Source: Zingiber officinale (Eukaryota; Streptophyta; Magnoliopsida; Zingiberales; Zingiberaceae). From it: DNA of 64,000 nucleotides. Positions within the stretch are counted from its first letter, which is position 1. Every line of letters starts with the position of its first letter. Below are positions 56,481 through 64,000 of this stretch, piece by piece. The stretch is from NCBI RefSeq assembly GCF_018446385.1, contig NC_055996.1, positions 129,504,532 through 129,568,531 on the forward strand, written 5' to 3'. The notes below the pieces were generated by a model, which saw nothing but the letters and a program-made list of their open reading frames with translations, was not told where the DNA came from and searched no databases. Made by a program: the position numbers and the translations under genes.

Positions 56481-57313
56481 TGATCCTGTCTGAATCGCCG
56501 AACCAAAGGACGCTGGGCACGTGTCGCTCTCCTAGTCGATGGCGTAGGCCTCCGAAGCTCTAGCGATCCTGCACAGAAGTCGGGCCGGGAAGGGGCTCCC
56601 GGCGGCGACCCTCCGACGCTCAAGTCAGGTAAGCAAGTGGTGGAAAAAGTAGCTCCAAAAGTGTTCAACGCGTACCTCCGGCGAAGTCTGCGGCTCTTTA
56701 TATAGAGCGGTGAAAGAGCTCCTACAAGCCCACCGAGGCGTGTACGTGTCCGCAGCCCATACCTCGGTATGTGCCTGTCAGAAAGCTTACCTGACGCCAT
56801 ACTGCCACAGTCCCATCGCGCCTTCGATGGGACAACAGAACATCCCATTGTCAGACTTGAAGTATGGCTTAGCCATACGACTTGATAGCTGTCATAAAGT
56901 ATTCACCTTTCCTTACTGCTCCCAGTCCGGGGCGTCCGACCGGCTAGACGAGGGGTCCGTCCGACCAGTTCCTCCTCTTCTTACGCGCCGGCCGGACGGT
57001 ACTCACCTTGCTTCCGGCCTGCCATTGACCTCGGTATGCTAGGGATATTTCCAATGTTGGGACTATTGGAAGTATTGTCACATTCTCCTAGGCCCTCCGC
57101 TCGGCTCTTAGCTACTGTTTCAACTGAGCGTCGGAACCCCGACCCTAGTCAGGGTGCCTTTTACTATCAGGTGTTAATTGGTCGGCCGATCGGCCTACCA
57201 TTTTCCCGTGAGTCCGATCGGCTCACCCTTCTCCAGCGGGCCTCCCTGGCCCTTTAACCTCCACGTGGTGTTAACCCCTCGTAATGGGGTCTCTTGCCTT
57301 GACCACCGGATCA
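56481..57313 (-). repeat. Tat-1 5' LTR
   Basis: 833 bp, TG...CA. It carries a TATA box at about 56695-56712 (element orientation CTCTATATAAAGAGC) that would drive the genomic RNA toward gag at 56435. Outer flank AGTAT. Confidence 0.95.
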
Positions 57314-57472
57314 AGTATAATTGTTATATTCCGATCTATATTTATCGAATCGATTTTTGCTCGAAGTTGGTGCAACATCACTCGAGTTCATTTTTTTTAC
57401 ACATCCCGCACTACTAATCCAAGATAAAGTCTTGGAACAGATTTTTCCTGTTTTTGCGTGTGCAAGTTTTCA

Positions 57473-58888
57473 ATGGCCCAACAAGAAGGCTATAGCACTG
57501 TCTGCCCACCACTCTTCACCGGAGAAGACTTCGGCTATTGGAAGGGCCGAATGGAGTTGTACCTGCAGACCCAGTTCAAGATGTGGATGATCGTCAAGAC
57601 CGGACTTGAACTTCCAACTAACGTCGTCGGCAAACCAATACCTTGCGAGAACTGGGATGCAGCCCTAATCAAGAAGGTAGAAGCAAATGCCAAAGCGACC
57701 TACACCCTCCAGTGTGGCCTGACAAAGGAGGAACTCAACATAGTAGGACCTTTCTCAAGTGCAAAGGAGCTGTGGCAAAAGCTGATCGAATTACACGAGG
57801 GTACATCAGACACAAAGGTAAGCAAGAGAGACCTTATTTTAAATAAACTATATAACATTAAATTGTAGGAAAATGAAACGGCAAGCCAACTGCACGCCCG
57901 CATACAAGACCTATTGAACGGACTTCACACAATCGGCCAAAGGGTGGAGAACAGGGACGTTATAAGGTATGCACTCAACGCCTTTCCTAGGAATACCTTG
58001 TGGGCATCCATGGTAGATGCTTACAAGGTATCCAAGGATCTCTCGTTAATAAAGTTAGATGAACTTTTTTCTGAATTTGAATTACATGAGCAGACTAATG
58101 CACGCCTAGCCGAGAAGGGTATAGCTTTGGTTGCAGGTACAAGCAGAAGGCACAGAATCAAACCGGAGTTGGAAGAAGAAATGGATTCAGATGACGACGA
58201 CTACGAGCTCACGGCCGAACTTGTCAACTTGGTGAGGAAGCTCTACAAAAAGAAGAAGGACTTCAATAAGAAGGATGTTAGAAAGGTGATCCAGTCCAAG
58301 GAGACCCAACTAAACTCAAAGCTAAAAGTCGAGGTGACGTGCTACGGATGCAACCAAAACATGCACATCAAGGCCAACTATCTGAACCAGAAAGACGCGA
58401 AGAAACCAAGAAGAAAGAAGGCACTGAAGGCGACCTGGGACGAGTCTTCTTCCGAAGAGTCAAACAATGAAGAACTCGAGCAGACAAGTTTTCTTGCAAT
58501 GACAACCCGAGACTAAATCGACGAACCCAGAAGCGAGGACGAATCGAAAGCCGAGTCCGAGAGAAGCCACGAATCCGTATCCGTTTCCGAAGGGCCTAAC
58601 CCCTCTGTAAGTACCTCGCGCTTATACAATTTAATTAATTACTTAATGCAAAAGTTAGCAAAATCTAACATTCGGATCAAATCACTTCTAAAGGAGGTAA
58701 CATCCCTTAAAGAAGTGACTAACTCCGAATCCTTAACTGATCCAGTTCAGACTGGAACCTCAACTCAAGTCCAAAAGCTTGAGGAAGAGAATTCCAGCCT
58801 GAAAAGTCAAGTCAAAGATTTGAAGTTTGCATTGGAACGGTTTACACTGGGTTCCAAGAATCTTGACTTGATTCTTGAAAATTAGAAA
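57473..58888 (+). pseudogene. Gag of the Sirevirus-like element
   Basis: ATG 57473 (MAQQEGYSTVCPPLFTGEDF) opens a UBN2-type copia gag: YWKGRMELYLQTQFKMWMIV, SAKELWQKLIELHEGTSDTK, a stop at 57866, then SQLHARIQDLLNGLHTIGQR and DVIRYALNAFPRNTLWASMV. An acidic linker and Lys-rich region follow, then a zinc knuckle CYGCNQNMHIKANYL in which the last Cys is Tyr. After a stop at 58514 a coiled coil continues to about 58885 (VQKLEEENSSLKSQVKDLKF). Particle assembly is its normal role. The two stops and the lost zinc ligand make it inactive. Same layout as the gags of TR-GAG-1 and TR-GAG-2. Confidence 0.85.
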
Positions 58889-60208
58889 GCCATATACAAT
58901 CGATCCAGACTAGGATTTAGAACTAAAAGAAAATATCGGTCTTATTTATCGCTTGTTAACAGAACGAATAGAAAGATAGTCCAAGCATGGATACCTAAGT
59001 CCAACTTGGTCAATTAAGTTGGACTTGGTCAATTAAGTTGAGCTTGGTCAATATTGGGTCCCCAAGGATCAAGTACATTACCTTGATAGATCATATCGAG
59101 GCTATGATCCATGAGGAGCCAATAGAAAAATTATCTTAATAAATAGATAAAATTGCTTGATGCTTGTTTACTTTTTTCTTGTAATAAGCATGTTTAGACT
59201 AGAATACATTAAGGACCTAGGCGTAATTTATACTTGTTTAATTAAACCTAAGGGTTTCAAAAGGGAAATTAAATATATATTTTATTTGAAAGACTCTGTC
59301 TAGAAGTGGTGGATGATCTCATACCCAAGAAGGTCTAGTGCCTCGCCATAGCCTGGAAGCCAATCTTCGAAATGTATATTTAATTAACCAATTGGAAAAC
59401 CTAAGTTTAACTCAAACATAAATTAATCCTTAGAAATAATCTAAATTAAGATAACCATCTCACAAAGCTACTCAAGGTTCCCTGATTGATAACTTAGAAT
59501 CGGGTGAGATGGATCTTGGTTGAACTTAATAATTTTAACTAAATAAACTTAATTAACTTAATTAATAATTTTAACTAAATAAACTAAATAAACTTAATTA
59601 ATAATTTAACTAAATAAACTTAACTAAGTCAAATATTTGATTAACTTAAACTTATTTAAAAAAATAAAAACTTATTTAAAAATATTTTAAAAACTTATTT
59701 AAAAATGTTTTAAAAAAACCTATTTAAAAATCTTTTAGAAAACCTATTTAAAAATCTTTTAAAAACTTATTTAAAAAATCTTTGAAAAACTTATTTAAAA
59801 GAATTTTAAAATTCTTTCAACTTAATAATTAATTCAGTTAACTTAACTAACATCTAATTACCTTAACGAATTAATTAACTAAATTTAATTACTAAACTAA
59901 AATTCTATCTAATAAATAAGGACGCGTGGCCGCCTCTCGGAGGCACCTCCCACACAAGGGAGACGCCCTCAAGAGCGGCGGGAAAAGTCCTGCCGATTTT
60001 TCTTAGGGCACCTCGAACCATCTCCGAGGCGCCTTAAACAACGCCTCCAGGGCGCCTTCAAGGACGTTGAAGGCACCCTCACCAGAAAATTTTACCACAA
60101 ACAAAAGTGATTCTGTTCATCTTCTGCTCACGATCCCCATGCACCAAATCGGTGATTTCTCCCTTCCAATGCGCCTTCAACCCAAGTTTCCCTCACCTAA
60201 ATCTAACA
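58889..60208. other. AT-rich internal spacer of the Sirevirus-like element
   Basis: Short remnants of a pre-protease segment (RKIVQAWIPKSNLVN, 58965) are followed by A/T-rich DNA with many AACTTATTTAAAAAT-type repeats (about 59630-59810). A shared block (GAAGGTCTAGTGCCTCGCCA near 59325) and a GC-rich stretch of GGCGCC motifs (59940-60080) resembling the LTR at 45590-45760 are the only structured parts. Confidence 0.6.
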
Positions 60209-61504
60209 ATGCCTCCTAGGTATACCCTAATCCATTCTAAATCATCTTATACATGTGTGTTGTGCTTGTTTTACTATTTTATGTGTATATGGGTAAAATT
60301 AGGAAACGACGCAATGTTGCGTCCACTTCGGGCACTGCCCCCTCTGCCGATGCTAGATTCCCCACTGAGCGGCATAGGCTTAGTTTCATGGAGCATACAT
60401 ACTCTGTAATCAAATGTAGATATTTAAGTAGACTAATTTTTACTAGTTATTGTCAGCCTGTCATTCAGATGATCAAACACTATCAGCTTGATAGACTGGT
60501 TTACTGCAGTAATGCAGTAAACCAAGATTTTGTGCCCAGTTTTACAACAACCTTGAAAGGGTTGATGATCTAACATATTCCACCAGAGTTTGTGGAAATG
60601 ATTTTCAGTTTACCCCTACCATAATACGCACCAGTTTAGGTCTTAGAGAGTCAGCATGCCCCTTCTTGTGCTATCCTAGTAGGGATCTGCCATTTGGTGA
60701 GTCCTACTCCCACATCACTTTAGATACCACTTGGAGTCTCTGACTTCAGGTCGATCTCTCTCAGGGTCCAGGACTACATCATGTATAAAGTCCTAACTGC
60801 ATGCATTCTGCCCATCACATCTCGGGATGCCCCGAAGATATGTCCATCTCACTCTTTCTTTTTATATGCATTATGTCATCATCAAGATATAAACATTGCA
60901 TTGCATATGTTTTATAACATTATTTATGCGGCTAGTCTCGTCACGTCCCGAGTAGTCCACATGCCCTATTGTCATGTGCTGACTTACATCTTCTCGACTA
61001 TAGAGGGCATAGATGTGACTCGGGGGATGATTATTCCTCTTACACCTTATGATGAGTTTGGCCAGCGTTAACTTAGATTAGCACATATAAATATCACTGC
61101 TCAGGGTGTCCTAGCATGGAGAGGTGGGCCAACGCCAGCTGATCCAGTTGAGGATGAGCTAGTTGCTCCAGCCGAGGGATTTGGCCTACCCCCAGATGAG
61201 TTCTTTCAGCCACCTGAGGGACGAGAGGAGTTATTTGAGTTTACTCATGATCAGATATTTGGAGAGGCTCTCGATCCATCACAGCCTTCGACGTTAATTA
61301 GCTCAGCCTTCCACTTCTTTATTCGTTGAGGATAGACTCGCTCGTCTCGAGCGGTCCTCTGCGCTGACATGATAGCTGGTCTTGGATGGCTTCCGTACAC
61401 TACGGACCGAGTTCACTACTCTCCGAGAGGAGATTCATCGAGCATTGCATATACCCGAGCAGCCTCCATCACCTCCTCCAGCTGATGACGACCCTCCGAT
61501 TTGA
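60209..61504 (+). pseudogene. Second gene of the Sirevirus-like element, spliced, unknown function
   Basis: ATG 60209 starts MPPR, interrupted by an 83-bp intron (60220-60302, GTATAC...AAATTAG). Splicing continues in phase to KRRNVASTSGTAPSADARFP and FMEHTYSVIKCRYLSRLIFT. It then reads QPVIQMIKHYQLDRLVYCSN to a stop at 60571, and resumes in pieces (SHSFFLYALCHHQDINIALH, SRVVHMPYCHVLTYIFSTIE) to about 61070 and an acidic tail (EGFGLPPDEFFQPPEGREEL). The style resembles the 'putative plant transposon protein' family that retrotransposons carry as an extra frame, but I cannot assign it firmly. Several stops show it is dead. Confidence 0.45.
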
Positions 61505-61779
61505 TCCTCTTTCAGAATTGCATTGTATATATTAGACCTATACTTACTTCATGTATGGATGACTATCTTTTGACTTGTTGTTATGCTAAGTAGATTAGCA
61601 CTTATTTCTACTAAGTTCTTTATTCAGCTTATTTTTTATTTTGATTTTAAAATCCTAGGAAAAATATTTTTTAAAACTCTAACTTTTGTTAGTTTTTTTA
61701 AAAATCTGGTTTAGCTTAGGATTTTACCCCCTAGAAATCATGTACCCCTAGTTTCAGCCAGAGCATCTCACAAGCACCC

Positions 61780-64000
61780 CACTACAACAAAAACCCTCAT
61801 AGACATCGATTTTCCACCGATGTCTATTACATTTTTGACCGATGTCTATGAAGGCGATGTAAAAGGTCTGTCATTTTAGACATCGGGTTATAACCGATGT
61901 AGTATCACTTAACGACATCGGGTGTAAAACCGATGTAATATTATATGTTAATAACACCAGTTTTGGCAGCGGTATACAACCAATGTAATATTAGTTAATG
62001 ACACTGGTTTTACAGCGGTGGAAAATCGATGTAATATCAGTATTGTTTAACGACACAAATTCGATTTTCGAAATAGTGAAAAACCAATATTATCACCAAG
62101 CAAATCATAAAATTAAGTTAATATTATTAATTCACTAAGAAAATCACAAATAAAAATGTACCGACGTATCTAAATACACCAAGTCAATATCCATATAACC
62201 AACATATAAATATTCTTCTTACAACATAAAAAGATAATAGATATTGTGCACATCAAGTCAGTATCCACAAACTACACATAATTATTCTTCTTACAACATA
62301 AAAAGATAATAGATAGTACACAAATATTCTTTTTACTGGTGTCAACGTTATCCTTCTTGCTCTGTGCAGAGATTTAACTAAATCTTCCCCAGTAGTTTTA
62401 TTTGTTAATAGACAATTCTCTTTATCTATTACTGGATGGGAACCTTTTCTTGTTTGATGTCCTGAGGGTGACAACTGATTGGTGATTCTTTGTAAAGGAG
62501 GCCTGCATCTTAAAGGAGCCACTGGAGGCTTTGGGAACCTTGCAACATCCTTCTTGGTTGTCCTCTCACCATTTAATTGATTCTCCAGTTCTCTTACCTG
62601 AATAGCATAAAATAGTCAATATGGATATAAAGCAGTTTGTTGCTTACATAAGGGAAATTAAAGATGCTGTAAATTCTACTCAAATAGAGATTGAAAATGA
62701 GATAAGTAACCTTTTGCTGGTAATTTTTATTTGTTTGCTCAGCTTCTTTGATCTGCACATTTGAAATAATCTGTTATAAGGCAACTGATTTGAAAGAAGC
62801 TAAATATAGTGATGCATGGTGTATAGTAGATTATTATGATTTTTCTTGGAATATATAAAATAATTTATTCACACTATTTCATTTGGTTCAATTACTATCA
62901 GTTGGATCACCTTCTTGAGGTCATTCAAGTTCCTCATAAGCTAGACTAATAAAAGTATGTGGGCAATTTGGTCACTCACAACTTTGTTATGACTAACTTT
63001 ACTTTTTTGCACTGGGTTGACTAACTTTACTTATCTTGCAATGTTTTGAAAACATTCTCCCGAGATGCGTATTTCAGCTGCATCAATTGCAAGCTTTCAT
63101 TCAACCTTATGTTTTCTTTTTCACTCTGAATGAGCTTATCAGCCTACACAATAACTCTTATTAGGCATCACATAATTGCAGAAGATACAAAACCTGCATA
63201 TGGTTGCCAAATAAAACAAAATTTTAAAACTAGCAATAGTAGCCCAATATGCAGTCAAAACAGATATACCATTTGTTTAAGCTTGAAACTCTCTGCTAAA
63301 TCTGTCTGCTTTCGGACAAGACCATGTTCAATGCCTCGGACTCTGCTAGCAAAGTTTAGTGAGCATAATGTTTCACCTAAATCTGTTGAACTTGGGCTAA
63401 TATGTGCAAACATGATTTTCCAGTAGCATTCCTTTGAGCTACTGGAAAATGAAGTCAAAAGAGCTCCATTATTGACAGTAGCATTCCTTTGAGCCATTGT
63501 TTTCCAGCTGATTTTTCAAGCACTTATCTTTTGTAATCCATAAGACCGTCACACAATTTACATGCTACAAAAACTAACTAGAGTTACAATGATTGAGCAA
63601 CTCTTGACAAAAGTAGATCATAGGAGTTTTTGTTTTTCTATCATGTGTCAAGTTATTCTGAAGTTATGCAAACCACATATTACATGAACAAATTTATGTA
63701 CATCACTCGTGCTAATCGAATGGTAAAACTCAAAATGTCCTACATGTTCTTGTCATGGCACAAAAGCAGTAATTCAAGCACCTAAGATTCCCCAAGTATA
63801 CAAAAGCACATTAAAGCAATAGCAAGCTTGTTTGTTCAGTTGTTGGTAATAAAATGTTCCAGGGCAATAAAACATCAGCTACTATAGTACATTCAAATTA
63901 AGATCCAAATGCCAACAGGATTCCAAAAAAAATGGTTCATATACTGGCTCCTACATTCAACCCAAATTACACTGCAACAAACAAAAGAAAGTCATTGATC
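61780..64000 (+). mobile_element. CACTA transposon terminus, element runs off the right edge
   Basis: CACTACAACAAAAACC at 61780 is a CACTA end. It is followed by about 280 bp of inverted and direct subterminal motifs built on GACATCGG and CCGATGTA (61804-62060), as in EnSpm elements. No opposite terminus (TTGTAGTG) occurs before 64000, so the element is at least 2.2 kb long. A 72-bp tandem duplication (ATTCTTCTTACAACATAAAA at 62211 and 62282) lies inside. The rest of the visible interior is made of kinesin exons and introns. Confidence 0.75.
62330..63420 (-). pseudogene. KIN-14 kinesin gene fragment inside the CACTA element
   Basis: Exons on the minus strand: 63270-63420 (KIMFAHISPSSTDLGETLCS, LNFASRVRGIEHG, RKQTDL: the end of a kinesin motor), 63031-63143 (ADKLIQSEKENIRLNESLQL, MQLKYASRENVFKTLQ), 62711-62752 (IKEAEQTNKNYQQK) and about 62330-62597 (VRELENQLNGERTTKKDVAR, then a basic tail with DKEN). 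This is the motor-to-tail region of a minus-end-directed KIN-14. Introns are kept, so it was not retrocopied. The border between the second and third exons is one base out of phase as I read it, a sign of decay. It ends about 550 bp from the CACTA terminus. The 5' part lies beyond 64000. Confidence 0.75.

Larger units (their letters stand above)
46266..57313 (-). mobile_element. Complete Tat-lineage Ty3/gypsy retrotransposon Tat-1, 11,048 bp
   Basis: Two 833-bp LTRs bound the element (46266-47098 and 56481-57313), both TG...CA. The target-site duplication AGTAT is perfect (46261-46265 and 57314-57318). On the minus strand the primer site TGGCGCCATCTGTGGG starts at 56477, next to the 5' LTR, and a polypurine tract (GAAGGGGAGGCAAG) lies against the 3' LTR at 47099. 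Coding order on the minus strand is gag, protease, RT, RNase H, second RNase H, integrase, then a 64-bp tandem array and an antisense gene before the 3' LTR. By eye the LTRs differ at about 22 positions (near 97% identity), so the insertion is recent compared with its neighbours. Confidence 0.95.
44943..61779 (+). mobile_element. Sirevirus-like copia derivative lacking pol, split by Tat-1
   Basis: LTR 44943-46166, then primer site TGGTATCAGAGC (46169-46180, tRNA-iMet). The leader is interrupted at 46266-57313 by Tat-1 (AGTAT duplicated on both sides) and resumes at 57319. Gag starts at 57473. After gag there is AT-rich spacer and a second spliced frame at 60209, but no protease, integrase or RT. 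The 3' LTR is not seen before the CACTA terminus at 61780. A motif in the spacer (GAAGGTCTAGTGCCTCGCCA, about 59325) is shared with TR-GAG-1 and TR-GAG-2, so all three are relatives. Insertion into Tat-2 is shown by the loss of Tat homology at 44942; ACTAT (44938-44942) is the candidate 5-bp duplication. Confidence 0.75.

Overview
This window is nuclear DNA of a flowering plant. It has GT-AG introns, TATA boxes, plant gene families (HIPP, NRDE2-like, KIN-14) and several classes of plant transposable element. The density of nested LTR retrotransposons and the GC-rich small genes with proline/glycine tracts suggest a large-genome monocot, perhaps in the Zingiberales. That placement is inference only. 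Apart from a small gene island, nearly everything here is transposon, much of it inserted into other transposons. Because the intron-bearing genes were read by eye, exon borders are models.

Layout. 1-3853: the 3' end of a Ty3/gypsy chromovirus with a 2.87-kb LTR, inserted beside or inside a hAT transposon (3854-7153, transposase on the minus strand). 7154-8560: a possible SINE remnant and unassigned AT-rich DNA. 8562-12206: the gene island. It holds a HIPP39-like CaaX protein gene (minus) broken by a 441-bp LTR-like insert, a divergent tiny basic peptide gene (plus), and a third relative of that peptide (minus). 13729-25599: a decayed Ty1/copia element (called C1) carrying two nested gag-only elements (TR-GAG-1 and TR-GAG-2), each with a recognisable target-site duplication. 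25747-31249: C-terminal remnants of an NRDE2-like gene split by a second copia element (C2, minus). 31373-31744: a fold-back MITE. 31983-34676: a second copy of the HIPP/peptide unit, with the HIPP gene truncated and the peptide intact but glycine-expanded.

34677-38806: an LTR remnant, then about 2.3 kb rich in near-perfect short palindromes, part of it a 70-bp tandem array. 38807-40206: a copia-type LTR. 40596-44942: a Tat-lineage gypsy fragment (Tat-2, plus) interrupted by a 2.0-kb non-autonomous CACTA element (TSD TGA). 44943-61779: a Sirevirus-like copia derivative (plus) whose leader is split by a complete Tat element (Tat-1, 46266-57313, minus, TSD AGTAT). Tat-1 has two 833-bp LTRs, one long gag-pol frame closed by five in-frame stops, fourteen 64-bp tandem repeats, and a spliced antisense gene with its own TATA box. 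61780-64000: the terminus of another CACTA element, followed by introns and exons of a KIN-14 kinesin.

How the parts relate. The host genes worth following are the three tiny peptides sharing a P-x-R-G-[QS]-[IV]-L-K core and the HIPP partner transcribed divergently from one of them. The pair was duplicated as a unit, and the second copy was later pushed about 23 kb away by retrotransposon insertions. The target-site duplications give an insertion order: Tat-1 is younger than the Sirevirus-like element, which is younger than Tat-2. TR-GAG-1 and TR-GAG-2 are younger than C1.
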